Below the pieces are notes generated by a model, which saw nothing but the letters and a program-made list of their open reading frames with translations, searched no databases and was not told the DNA's origin. A stretch of 64,000 bases of DNA from Cupriavidus necator A5-1 (lineage in GTDB: Bacteria > Pseudomonadota > Gammaproteobacteria > Burkholderiales > Burkholderiaceae): contig NZ_JQLI01000001.1 of assembly GCF_000744095.1 (NCBI RefSeq), forward strand, positions 4,092,001 to 4,156,000, written 5' to 3'. The first letter of the stretch is position 1. Each line of letters opens with the position of its first letter. The translations under genes were made by a program, and so were the position numbers. Positions 17,591 through 26,515 of the stretch are shown here, piece after piece.

Positions 17591-19219
17591 ATGGCAGAGC
17601 AAGCAATCCGCCCTTCGCCCGCGCCCGCCGGCGGCGGCACCTTCGCGCCGCTGGCGCAGGCCACCTTCGCGGTGCTGTGGGCCGCCACGATCCTCGGCAA
17701 TATCGGCAGCTTCATGCGCGACGTGGCCAGCGCCTGGCTGGCCACCGACCTTTCCACTTCACCGGCCGCAGTCGCCACGATCCAGGCCGCTGCGACACTG
17801 CCGGTCTTCCTGCTTGCAATTCCCGCCGGCGTGCTGTCCGACATCCTGGACCGGCGCCGCTTCCTGATCGCGGTGCAGGTCGGGCTGGCCATGGTCAGCG
17901 GCACGCTGATGGTGCTGGCCTGGCGCCAGGCGCTGACCATCGAGATCCTGATCGGCATGGCCTTCCTCGGCGGCATCGGCGCGGCGATGATGGGCCCGAC
18001 CTGGCAATCGATCGTGCCGGAACTGGTGCCGCAGCAGGAGCTCAAGCGCGCCGTCGCGCTCAATGCGCTCGGCGTCAATATCGCCCGTGCCATCGGCCCG
18101 GCCGCCGGCGGCCTGCTGCTGGCGGCGTTCGGCGCGGCCACCACGTATGGCGTGGATCTTGTCAGCTATGTCTTCGTGATCGCCGCGCTGCTGTGGTGGA
18201 AGCGTCCGGCGCGTGAGGCGGACCCGCTGCGCGAACACTTCTTCGGCGCGTTCCGCGCCGGGGTGCGCTTTACCCGCGCGCACAGCAAGCTGCATGTCGT
18301 GCTGGCGCGCGCGGCCGTGCACTTTGCCTTCGGCAGCAGCATCTGGGCGCTGTTGCCGCTGGTGGCTAAACAACTGCTGCATGGCGGCGCCAGCCTCTAC
18401 GGCGTGCTGCTGGGCGCGGTTGGCCTCGGCGCGATCCTCGGCGCGCTGGTGATGCCGCGGCTGCAGCGCAAGCTCGATGCCGACGGACTGGTGCTGCTCT
18501 CGGCCATCGTCACCGCGGTGGTGATGGCCGTGCTCTGCATCGCGCCGCCGGTGTGGGTCGCGCTGCCGCTGCTGCTGTTCCTCGGCGCAGCCTGGATCAC
18601 CGCGCTGACCACGCTCGGCGGCGTGGCGCAGGCGATCCTGCCCAACTGGGTGCGCGGGCGTGCGCTGGCGGTCTACCAGATGGTGTTCAACGGCGCGATG
18701 GCGGCGGGCAGCCTGGTGTGGGGCTTTGTCGCCCAGGCGCTGGGCATTTCCGGTGGCCTGCTGGTGGCCGCGGGCGGCCTGGTTGTTGCGGCGCTGCTGC
18801 TGCATCGCCTGCGGCTGCCGCGCGGCGAAGAAGACCTTGGGCCCGCGCAGCACTGGCCCGAGCCGCTAGGCGCTGACGAGATCGCCCATGACCGCGGCCC
18901 GGTAATGATCCTGATTGAGTATTGCGTTCGTGCGGATGACCGCGACGCCTTCCTGCGCGCGGTGCACCAGCTCTCGGAAGAACGCCTGCGCGACGGCGCG
19001 TTCAACTGGGGCGTGATGGAAGACCCGGCCGATCCGGAACTGCTGACCGAGTGGTTCCTGGTCGAATCGTGGGCCGAACACCTGCGCCAGCACCGCCGCG
19101 TGCCGCATGCCGATGCCGACCTGCAGCGCGAGGTCACGCGCTTCCATACCGGCGCGACGCCACCGCGCGTGCGCCACCTGCTCGGCGTCGGCCTGCCTGC
19201 GGCGCCGTCCCGCCACTGA
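17591..19219 (+). CDS. MFS exporter (EntS/MFS_3 type) with C-terminal ABM-like domain
   Basis: This 542-residue protein starts with a twelve-segment major facilitator domain of the MFS_3/EntS group. Supporting motifs are the short N-terminal segment LWAATILGNIGSFMRDVASAWLAT and the loop DILDRRRFL. After about residue 410 comes a soluble domain of about 110 residues (VMILIEYCVRADDRDAFLRAV, GAFNWGVMEDPADPELLTEWF) that resembles antibiotic-biosynthesis-monooxygenase/dimeric alpha-beta-barrel proteins. The pairing is known for this MFS branch. Export of a small molecule produced or tolerated by the neighbouring hydrolases is a reasonable inference. A GTG at 17582 is an alternative start. Confidence 0.87.
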   Translation: MAEQAIRPSPAPAGGGTFAPLAQATFAVLWAATILGNIGSFMRDVASAWLATDLSTSPAAVATIQAAATLPVFLLAIPAGVLSDILDRRRFLIAVQVGLAMVSGTLMVLAWRQALTIEILIGMAFLGGIGAAMMGPTWQSIVPELVPQQELKRAVALNALGVNIARAIGPAAGGLLLAAFGAATTYGVDLVSYVFVIAALLWWKRPAREADPLREHFFGAFRAGVRFTRAHSKLHVVLARAAVHFAFGSSIWALLPLVAKQLLHGGASLYGVLLGAVGLGAILGALVMPRLQRKLDADGLVLLSAIVTAVVMAVLCIAPPVWVALPLLLFLGAAWITALTTLGGVAQAILPNWVRGRALAVYQMVFNGAMAAGSLVWGFVAQALGISGGLLVAAGGLVVAALLLHRLRLPRGEEDLGPAQHWPEPLGADEIAHDRGPVMILIEYCVRADDRDAFLRAVHQLSEERLRDGAFNWGVMEDPADPELLTEWFLVESWAEHLRQHRRVPHADADLQREVTRFHTGATPPRVRHLLGVGLPAAPSRH

Positions 19220-19241
19220 CTTTTTCCAGGAGCCCCTTCCG

Positions 19242-19523
19242 ATGAAGCTCTACCTCGTCTCCCTGGCCGCCGGCATCCTGGTTGGCATCATCTACGCCCT
19301 GATGCAGGTCCGCTCGCCGGCGCCGCCGGTGGTGGCGCTGATCGGCCTGCTCGGCATGCTGATCGGCGAACAGGTGGTGCCGCCGATCAAGCGCATGCTG
19401 GCGGGCGAACCGGTCACGGCCGCGTGGTTCCATGCGGAGTGCATGCCGAAGATCACCGGTACGCCCGGCCCCACGCTGAGCGCTGCCAGCAAGAAGCCCG
19501 CCGCAGACGATGCCGCACACTAA
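19242..19523 (+). CDS. XapX-domain small membrane protein
   Basis: This 93-residue protein has two hydrophobic segments and the XapX signature: YLVSLAAGILVGIIYALMQVRSPAPPVVALIGLLGMLIGEQ. XapX (DUF1427) proteins are small inner-membrane proteins of unknown function, often located beside transporters. The ATG at 19242 has an upstream CCAGGAG and begins the conserved region; an earlier in-frame start lies inside the MFS gene. Its last 14 bases overlap the start of the following porin gene, so the two are likely translationally coupled. Confidence 0.85.
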   Translation: MKLYLVSLAAGILVGIIYALMQVRSPAPPVVALIGLLGMLIGEQVVPPIKRMLAGEPVTAAWFHAECMPKITGTPGPTLSAASKKPAADDAAH

Positions 19524-20616
19524 CGCGGCTTCGCTCGCGCTGCTCGGCGCCGGCCTGGCGCTGCTGTGCGCACCGGCACTCGCGGCGAGCAGCGTGACGG
19601 TCTATGGCCGCCTGAACACCGCCATCGAATACAGCCGCGCCAGCACCGCCACCGACGGCACCGACCTCGGCAGCGTCGTGCGCCAGACCAACAACCGCTC
19701 GGTATTCGGCCTGCGCGGCGAAGAGGAACTGGGCGGTTCGCTGAAGGCCGTCTGGCAGATCGAAAGCAACCTGTCGCTCGATACCGGCGAGGGCCAGATC
19801 GCCAGCCGCAACTCGCGCATCGGGCTGCAGGGCAGCTACGGCCTGCTGTTCATGGGGCACTGGCACACGCCTTACACGGAAGCGACGATGGGGTACGACC
19901 CGTACTACCCCACCACGGCCGGCTACATGGCGCTGATCGGCAATGGCTCGGCGTCGAGCACCGACAACGTCGAGAACACCAGCTCGTTCGACCGGCGGCA
20001 GAAGAACATCCTGCAATACCGCACGCCCCAATGGCGCGGCGTGAGCCTGTGGCTGGGCGAGGGGCTGCCCGAGGAGAAGGCCACCGTCCCGCGCAATCCC
20101 GCGCTGTACTCGGTCGCCGCGGTCTATGAGCGCGGACCGCTCAACGCGACGCTGGCCTGGGAGCGCCACCAGCACTACCAGGCCGCCGGCCGCAACGACG
20201 ATGCGCTCAAGGCCGGCATGGCGTGGCAGGTGCTTGCCGGCACGCGCATCGCCGCGGTGGTCGAGCACCTGCACTACCGCACCGATAGCGGCGACCTGCA
20301 ACGCAACGCGTACTACGTCTCGCTGGTGCAGCAGGCGGGAACCGGCAGCGTTCGCGTCGGGCTGGCCTATGCGGCCAACGGCACGGGCTCGTCCACGGAT
20401 ACCATCGGCTTCTTCCGCAGCGGCGCGCAGACCCACGCCACGCAGTTCACCGTGGGCTATGACTATCCGCTGTCGCGGCGCACCGCGCTGTATGCGTACT
20501 ACAGCCGCATCGACAATGCGCGCAACGCGATCTACGACTTCGCCATCAATGACCTCGGCATCCGCGCGGGCGCCGACCCGCAGACCTTTGCGCTGGGGTT
20601 GCGGCACAATTTTTAA
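19510..20616 (+). CDS. Trimeric outer-membrane porin
   Basis: This 368-residue porin has a signal peptide ending PALAA, a mature start SSVTVYGRLNTAIEYS, and the internal strand NRSVFGLRGEEELGGSLKAVWQIE. It ends with Phe (LGLRHNF). It differs from the porin at 507-1742 in loops and length, so the two are paralogues rather than a duplication. It is the last gene of the hydrolase operon, overlapping XapX, and could provide outer-membrane passage for the substrate or product of the exported amidohydrolase. Confidence 0.9.
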   Translation: MPHTNAASLALLGAGLALLCAPALAASSVTVYGRLNTAIEYSRASTATDGTDLGSVVRQTNNRSVFGLRGEEELGGSLKAVWQIESNLSLDTGEGQIASRNSRIGLQGSYGLLFMGHWHTPYTEATMGYDPYYPTTAGYMALIGNGSASSTDNVENTSSFDRRQKNILQYRTPQWRGVSLWLGEGLPEEKATVPRNPALYSVAAVYERGPLNATLAWERHQHYQAAGRNDDALKAGMAWQVLAGTRIAAVVEHLHYRTDSGDLQRNAYYVSLVQQAGTGSVRVGLAYAANGTGSSTDTIGFFRSGAQTHATQFTVGYDYPLSRRTALYAYYSRIDNARNAIYDFAINDLGIRAGADPQTFALGLRHNF

Positions 20617-20721
20617 TGCAGTGCACTACGACGATGGCGCCGCACCGCCTGCCGGTATGCTGTTGACCAAACATCGGAGCCTGCGTGACGTCAGACATCG
20701 CGCGCTGCCAAAGGACATCAT

Positions 20722-21105
20722 GTGACCGCCACCCCCGTGATCGCCATCGTCGACGACGACGCACCCGTCCGACACGCCATGGGCAGGCTGGTGCGATCCT
20801 TCGACCTGGCGGTGGAGCTCTACCCGGGCGGGCAGGAACTGCTGCAGTCGCCGTCGCTCGGCGGCATCGCCTGTGTGATCGCGGATGTGCAGATGGCGGG
20901 CATGAGCGGCTTTGCCCTGTGCGAAGCGCTGCGGGCGCGGGGCTTGCGAATGCCGGTCATTTTCATGACGGCGTTCGCGAGGGAGGGGTATGAGGCGCGC
21001 GCCCGCGCGGCAGGCGCGGCATGCTTTATCAGCAAGCCGTTCGAGGACACGGAGATCATCCGGTGTATCGAGCAGGCGCTGGGTGCGCCGCGGCAGGAAC
21101 CATAG
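20722..21105 (+). CDS. Single-domain response regulator
   Basis: This 127-residue protein is a receiver domain alone: acidic pocket IVDDDA, phospho-acceptor Asp55 in CVIADVQMAG, Thr in IFMTAFA, and Lys in FISKPFED. It resembles the receiver of FixJ/TodT-type regulators but has no DNA-binding domain, so it may act as a phosphate sink or a protein-protein switch. The start is GTG at 20722. It is downstream of the porin by 105 bases and could receive phosphate from the giant sensor kinase of this block, which is inference. Confidence 0.85.
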   Translation: MTATPVIAIVDDDAPVRHAMGRLVRSFDLAVELYPGGQELLQSPSLGGIACVIADVQMAGMSGFALCEALRARGLRMPVIFMTAFAREGYEARARAAGAACFISKPFEDTEIIRCIEQALGAPRQEP

Positions 21106-21150
21106 AACCTGTGACGAGGATGCCGGGAGTGCGCCGCAGTCTTCGGCGGC

Positions 21151-24100
21151 TCAAGGCATGCCGCGAGGCTCCTGTTCCAGGGCATCCAGCAAAGCCTTGG
21201 CCTGCTGCCAGTCGTCCGAGTCGAAACCTTCCGTGAAGGCCTCATGAACGCCCGCCAGTATCTGCCGTGCCGCTTCGGTCTTGCCCTGCTGCTGCCATAG
21301 CCTGGCCAGGCTCAGCGCCGCGCGCAGCTCCAGGGACTTCGCGCCTTGCCGGCGGGCGATCTCGATGGCCTGGTGAAAGCAGGCTTGCGCCGCTTCCTGT
21401 TCCGTGCCCGAGGTCGCGCATTGCAGCAGGAGCTCGCCCTTGAGCCGATGCACCTCCGCTTCATAGTAGCGCTCGCCTGTTTTCGCGACAGCGGCCAGGG
21501 CGTCGGCAAGCACATCCAGTCCCAATCGTGCCTGTCCCGCGGACCCATACGCCGTAGCCAGCAGGGCGAGAAAATGCGGCCGTGCCAATTCGGCGCCCAG
21601 AGCCTGGTATGCGGCCAGGCCCTCGCGAATCTGGGCGATTCCCGCCTCATCGCGCCCCTGCTCTGCCAGCGCCCAGCCTCTGATGACGGTTGCCCACGCC
21701 AGCCAGTACGGGAACCCTTGTTCGGTCGAGAGCGCGATGGCGGCATCGGCGCATTCCTGCACCAGCTGCACCTCATGCCGGCACTGATACGCTTCGGCAG
21801 CATGGACCAGGGCGAGCGCCAGGTTGAACGGGTGAGGGAGATGACGGGCCAACGCCAGCGCCTCCTGGCTCTTGTCGCGGGCCTGGTCCGGATACCCCAG
21901 ATGCCACAGCACCTGTGCCAGGAAGCTGAGGCCACGGACCCCGGCATCCTGCCCGTAAAGACCGACGAGAGGGTGCTGCTGTTCGGGCTGATAGTGGGCA
22001 AGCCCCTGCTCCAGGTGAGTCCGGGCGGTGCGGAATTCGCCCTGAAGGTAAGAGGTGATTCCCAGCGCGACCTCGGCGTGCCCCATCAACAACGGATCCT
22101 GTGCGTTCTCAGCCAGGCTGAGCATCGCCTCTCCGAGTTCATGCGCCGTTTGATGCTGCGCACGAATGGAATAGAACGTGCGCAAGCCAAACTTCACCTG
22201 GAACAGCTGCGAGGTCTCGCCTTCCATCTCGCACAAGCTCAGCGCCCGCTTGTAGTTGGCCTCCACCTCGTTCGAGGAAAAGCTCCTCGCGGCGATCAGC
22301 GCCGGGCCAAGTGCAAGGCGCAATGCAATTTCCTGGCGGTTGCGTTCGGGCGTCTGGGGCAGCCGTGCCACCAGTTCCAGCGCAGTGCCCAGATGCCGGA
22401 TGGTATCGAGATGTGCCGAACGCTCAAGCGCCTGCCGCCCGGCGCAGAGCAGGTACTCGACCGCCTTCGGCGTATTTCCGCTGAGGCTGTAATGGTGGGC
22501 CAGTTCGCTGCAGTGGTCTTTCAGCTGATGACGGAAGAGCGATTCGATGGCCCGCCCCGTGCGTTCATGCAGCGTGCCGCGCTGTTCCGACAGCAGCGAG
22601 TTGCCTGCGACTTCCTGGGTGAGCGCATGCTTGAACGCGTACTCGACCTCGGGAAAGCCAGGCCGCCCGTAGATGAACTCTCCGGCCTGCAGGCTGGCCA
22701 GCAGTGAGTACAGCGGGTCTTCCTCCAGTCCGGTGACCTTGCGGATCAGGCTCAGCGGGAACTCCTTGCCGATCACGGCCAGGGTCTGCAGCAGTTCCTT
22801 CTCCGCGAGGGGCAGCCGATCCATGCGCGCTGCGAGCACGCCCTGTACGGTGGTCGGAATATGCAGCGCGGCAGGCGTCTTTTCGATGCGGTAATGGCAA
22901 GGTTCGCCGAGCAGCGCATTCTCCTCGGCAAGGGTCTGGACCACCTCCTCCATGAAGAAGGGATTGCCCTCGGTCTTCTCCAGGATCAGCTGCCTGAGCG
23001 GCCCGAGGCCGGGGTCATCGCCGAGCAAGGCGCTGAGCAAGCTTTGCGCCTCGTCCGGCCCCAGCGGAGCGAGCCGCAATTCGGTGTAATTGCCCTTGCC
23101 ACCCCAGGCGCACCGGTACTCGTGCCGGTAGTTCACCAGCAAGAGAATGCGCGCATCCGTCGCGCGCTCGATGATGTAGGCGAGGAATGCTTCGGTTTCG
23201 CTGTCCAGCCATTGCAGGTCCTCGAACACCAGCTGGACGGGCTGGTTCTGGCTCTCGCGCACCAGCAGGCGAGTGATGGCCTCGAAGGCGCACTCGCGCC
23301 GGAGATTGGCGCCCATGTCAGCCACCGCCGAGCCAGGCTCGCCCAGGCCCAGCAGGTAGAGCAGATAGGGCATCTGGCCCTCCAGGCTTCGCTCCAGCGT
23401 CAGCACCTTGCCCGTGAGCTTCTCGCGGCAGCGCCGGTCATCGTCCTGCGCGGTGATCTGGAAATAGTTCCTCATCAGTTCGATCAGCGGCAAATAGGCA
23501 AAGGCCTTGCCGTGCGACACCGAGAAGGTCTCCAGCACCAGGCACCCGCGCTGCGAGCGCGCCTTGAACTCGTGGAACAGCCGCGACTTGCCGACCCCGG
23601 CCTCGCCCACCACGGCAACGATCTGCCCGTTGCCGGCCGTGGACTGTTCCAGCGCCCGGTGCAGCGCCGCCAGTTCCGCCTCGCGGCCCACGAAGCGCGC
23701 CAGCCCGCGATGCGCCGCCACTTGCAGGCGCGTGCGCAGCGCGCCCAGGCCAAGCACCTCGTAAACCTCCAGCGGCTTGGGCACGCCTTTGACCTGGGCT
23801 GCGCCCAGGGCCTTGAAGTCGAAATACCCCTCCGCGAGCTTATGGGTGGAGTCGCTCACCAGGATCGAGGACAGCGCCGCCATCGTCTCCATCCGCGAGG
23901 CGATGTGGATGGTGGGCCCCACCGGCTCATAGTCGGTCCGCAGGTCGTCCTTGCGGATCGAGCGCACCACCACCTCGCCCGTGTGGATGCCCACGCGGAT
24001 CTGCAGCGAGATGCCTTGCTCCAGCCGGATCCGGTCGCTGTGCCGGCGCATCGCCTCCTGCATGCGCAGCGCGGCATACAGCGCGCGCTGTGGGTGGTCC

Positions 24101-24567
24101 TCGTGCGCAATCGGCGCGCCGAACAGCGCCAGGATGCCGTCGCCCAGGGACTTGGCCACATAGCCTTCGTAGTAGTGCACGGCCTCCATCATCAGTTCGA
24201 CGACGGGGGTGATCAGGCGCAGGGCCGCTTCCGGGTCGCGGTCGTGGATCAGGGCGGTCGAACCCGCCATGTCGGCGAACAGGACGGTGATAGTCTTGCG
24301 TTCGCCGCTGGTCATGCCGCGGGCCTCCAGCGCGGCTTGCTCGGCACGGATGCGCTCGGCCAGGTGGGGCGGGGTGTAGTGAACGGGAGCAGCGGAAGAC
24401 GCTTGCGGCAGGTCGCCGACCGGCGCGCCGCACGCGTTGCAGAAACGCGCGGTCGGATTCAGTTCGTGGCCGCAGCTTGGGCACAGCCGTGCCAGCCTCG
24501 CGCCGCACTGCTCGCAAAAATTGGCGCCCTCGGCATTGTCAAATCCGCAGATTGTGCAGCGCGCCAT
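21151..24567 (-). CDS. Zinc-ribbon/class III adenylate cyclase/AAA ATPase/TPR protein
   Basis: This 1138-residue protein is a cytosolic signalling ATPase. Two zinc-ribbon units lie at the N-terminus (CTICGFDNAEGANFCEQC and CPSCGHELNPTARFCNAC). A class III cyclase domain (about 85-270) has both metal-binding aspartates, in VLFADMAGST and LGDGILALFG. A STAND/AAA ATPase follows (Walker A VVGEAGVGKS, Walker B LVFEDLQWLD), and the C-terminal half is tetratricopeptide-like helices. Such proteins are common in beta-proteobacteria and their ligands are unknown. It appears monocistronic and is convergent with the single-domain regulator, 45 bases apart. Whether it makes cAMP cannot be judged from the sequence. 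Confidence 0.88.
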   Translation of the reverse strand: MARCTICGFDNAEGANFCEQCGARLARLCPSCGHELNPTARFCNACGAPVGDLPQASSAAPVHYTPPHLAERIRAEQAALEARGMTSGERKTITVLFADMAGSTALIHDRDPEAALRLITPVVELMMEAVHYYEGYVAKSLGDGILALFGAPIAHEDHPQRALYAALRMQEAMRRHSDRIRLEQGISLQIRVGIHTGEVVVRSIRKDDLRTDYEPVGPTIHIASRMETMAALSSILVSDSTHKLAEGYFDFKALGAAQVKGVPKPLEVYEVLGLGALRTRLQVAAHRGLARFVGREAELAALHRALEQSTAGNGQIVAVVGEAGVGKSRLFHEFKARSQRGCLVLETFSVSHGKAFAYLPLIELMRNYFQITAQDDDRRCREKLTGKVLTLERSLEGQMPYLLYLLGLGEPGSAVADMGANLRRECAFEAITRLLVRESQNQPVQLVFEDLQWLDSETEAFLAYIIERATDARILLLVNYRHEYRCAWGGKGNYTELRLAPLGPDEAQSLLSALLGDDPGLGPLRQLILEKTEGNPFFMEEVVQTLAEENALLGEPCHYRIEKTPAALHIPTTVQGVLAARMDRLPLAEKELLQTLAVIGKEFPLSLIRKVTGLEEDPLYSLLASLQAGEFIYGRPGFPEVEYAFKHALTQEVAGNSLLSEQRGTLHERTGRAIESLFRHQLKDHCSELAHHYSLSGNTPKAVEYLLCAGRQALERSAHLDTIRHLGTALELVARLPQTPERNRQEIALRLALGPALIAARSFSSNEVEANYKRALSLCEMEGETSQLFQVKFGLRTFYSIRAQHQTAHELGEAMLSLAENAQDPLLMGHAEVALGITSYLQGEFRTARTHLEQGLAHYQPEQQHPLVGLYGQDAGVRGLSFLAQVLWHLGYPDQARDKSQEALALARHLPHPFNLALALVHAAEAYQCRHEVQLVQECADAAIALSTEQGFPYWLAWATVIRGWALAEQGRDEAGIAQIREGLAAYQALGAELARPHFLALLATAYGSAGQARLGLDVLADALAAVAKTGERYYEAEVHRLKGELLLQCATSGTEQEAAQACFHQAIEIARRQGAKSLELRAALSLARLWQQQGKTEAARQILAGVHEAFTEGFDSDDWQQAKALLDALEQEPRGMP

Positions 24568-24716
24568 GGAGCCTCCGACTTCCGCTCAGCCAATTAAACG
24601 CCCCATTTCCCCGACCAGCAAGCCTACGCCCGATCCTATGCTGACACCGTCACTTGCGGGGTTGGGGTTCAGAGGCAGGCGTGAAGTTCATCTGAGCGGA
24701 TGGAATGCCATCGAAT

Positions 24717-25489
24717 TCAGTCTGGCCACTGCGGGCGACGCTTTTCCACAAACGCTGCAATCCCTTCTCGCGCACCGCTGGTCGCGGCCACCTGACAAAA
24801 CGTCTCGACCGCATAAGACACACCGCGCCGATAGTCGCTGTCCACGGCCCGGTGAAACGCCGCCCGCCCAATGGTCATTGCACTACGGGACTTGGGGCTG
24901 CCAACGCCTGCGCCAGCGCCCGGGCCTCCGTCAGCACCTGAGGCTCGCGTATCACGCGGTTGACGAGGTGCAACGTCATGGCTTCCGCGGCACCGAAGGC
25001 ACGTCCTGTGAACAGCAGGTCGAATGCGACGTGCCGGCCAACGATGCGCGGCAGATGCGTGAAGTGAATGGCCGACAGCATGCCAACATCGATCTCAGGG
25101 TAGCCAAACGTGGCATTCTCCGCTGCAACGACGAGATCGCACGAAATGGCCAGCGTCATGCCGCCTCCACGGGCCGCCCCGGTAACGGCCGCGATCGACG
25201 GTTTGCCAAGCTGGAATTGCGCGTCGCACAGGCGGACGTAAAGTTTTTCCAGCAGCGCGTGGATGTTCTCCGGCGACGCGCCTTGCAGCGCCGCGATGTC
25301 GAGACCGGCGCAAAAGCGGCCCGGCACGGCGCTGGCAATGATGACCGCGCGCGCCGAATCGTCGTCGGCAGCCCGGTTCAGCGCCTGAATGAGCGCATCT
25401 ACCATCGGGATGGTCAGCGCATTGACCGGTGCGTTGTCGAGCAGGATTTCCGCGACGTGATCGCGGACAGTATAGGTAACGAGTGACAT
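24717..25489 (-). pseudogene. Enoyl-CoA hydratase/isomerase, frameshifted
   Basis: From ATG 25489 the protein reads as a crotonase-family enzyme: SAVPGRFCAGLDIAAL gives the first oxyanion-hole region and AAVTGAARGGGMTLAISCDLVV the second, followed by ENATFGYPEIDVGML. The frame stops at 24875 after 204 residues, while family members have about 255-260. The missing end is present in another frame just downstream, reading AMTIGRAAFHRAVDSDY and ending EKRRPQWPD at 24717. A single frameshift near 24880 therefore separates the two parts. The enzyme probably acted in acyl-CoA degradation with the adjacent CoA-transferase, which is also broken. The truncated product lacks the C-terminal helices needed for oligomerisation. 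Confidence 0.8.
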
Positions 25490-25511
25490 CAGTAAGTGCG
25501 AAGGAAAAGGT

Positions 25512-25827
25512 TCAGGGCGCCTCGACGCGTGGCGCGCCATTGGCAACGATGCCGTCCCGGGCCAGCCGGGCAATCTGGGCGGCCGGGAATCCCGCCTCTT
25601 GCAGGATCTCCTCGGTGTGCTCCCCGAGCAGCGGGGCGGGCCGCTGCGCCGCACGCGCGCCCTGGCGGAACCGCACGGGCAGACCGATGTTATTGACCGT
25701 GCCAAGCACCGGATGCTCGGACTCGACGATCAGCTGCCGCGCCTGCACCTGCGGGTGGGCCAGCGCCTGATCAAGCGTCTGGATCGGAGAACACGGCACG
25801 GCGGCCTTGCGCAGGCCTTCCAGGCTG
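25512..25827 (-). pseudogene. CaiB/BaiF CoA-transferase, C-terminal fragment
   Basis: The last 100 or so residues of a family III CoA-transferase are recognisable: LRKAAVPCSPIQTLDQALAH, QVQARQLIVESEHPVLG, and PAPLLGEHTEEILQEAGF. Full-length members have about 400 residues. Upstream of about 25827 the frame continues but no longer resembles the family and instead is antisense to a lactonase fragment. The gene has therefore lost its 5' three quarters at the same point where the lactonase lost its 5' part. It lies 22 bases upstream of the frameshifted enoyl-CoA hydratase and once probably formed an operon with it. Confidence 0.8.
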
Positions 25828-25835
25828 GACGGCCC

Positions 25836-26490
25836 CATCGGGCCGCACCGTACCGAGCAAAAGCAGGCCAAGCCGCATTTCAACCCGTTCGACCTGTCCG
25901 GCAACTTCGTCATCGTCCCGGACAAGGGGCTCGACCGCACCTTCTCGTTCCGCTTCGACAACGGCAAGCTGACACCTGCGTCGCCTGCCTTTGTCGAGTC
26001 ACGGGAGTCGGCGGGGCCGCGCCACGTTGCCTTCCATCCCAACGGCCGCCATGCCTACGTCGTCAACGAGCTGGACTCGACGGTCACGACGTATGCGTAC
26101 AACCGCGCGAGCGCGCAGCTCACGCCCTTGCAGATCCTGCCAACCTTGCCTGAAACCTTCACCGGCAACAGCCGCGCGGCCGAGATCGAGGTGGATCGCA
26201 GCGGCCGCTTCGTCTTTGCGTCCAACCGCGGCCACGACAGTATCGCGGTGTTTGCCGTCGACCCCGGAACGGGCCTGCTGCGCTTTGCCGGCGCGGACCT
26301 GTCGCAAGGGCGCACGCCGCGCTTCTTCGCGACCCACCCCAACGGGCGCCTGCTCTACGCGCTCAATGAAGACAGCGACACCATCGTCGCCTTTCATATC
26401 CATCCGTCGTCGGGCCGGCTGTCGCCCACAGGGTTCAGCGCGCAGACCGGCAGCCCGGTGTGCATGGTGTTTTCGCCGGGCCAGGCCTGA
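25836..26490 (+). pseudogene. Lactonase (6-phosphogluconolactonase-type beta-propeller), C-terminal fragment
   Basis: The frame from about 25836 encodes a beta-propeller lactonase: IGPHRTEQKQAKPHFNPFD, FVIVPDKGLDRTF, GPRHVAFHPNGRHAYVVNEL, GRFVFASNRGHDSI, and RFFATHPNGRLLYALNEDSD. These are successive blades of the YkgB/Pgl family, whose members have about 340-390 residues. Only about 218 residues remain, so the signal peptide and first blades are missing. The break coincides with the break in the oppositely oriented CoA-transferase fragment. An ATG at 25807 may allow translation of a truncated chain, but function is unlikely. Confidence 0.8.
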
Positions 26491-26515
26491 ATCGCATTCC
26501 CTCGATTCGCGTGCG

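Noticed and set aside
22861..24597. 578-residue open frame on the plus strand
   Set aside because: It is antisense to the cyclase/AAA gene and shows only shadow-frame composition.
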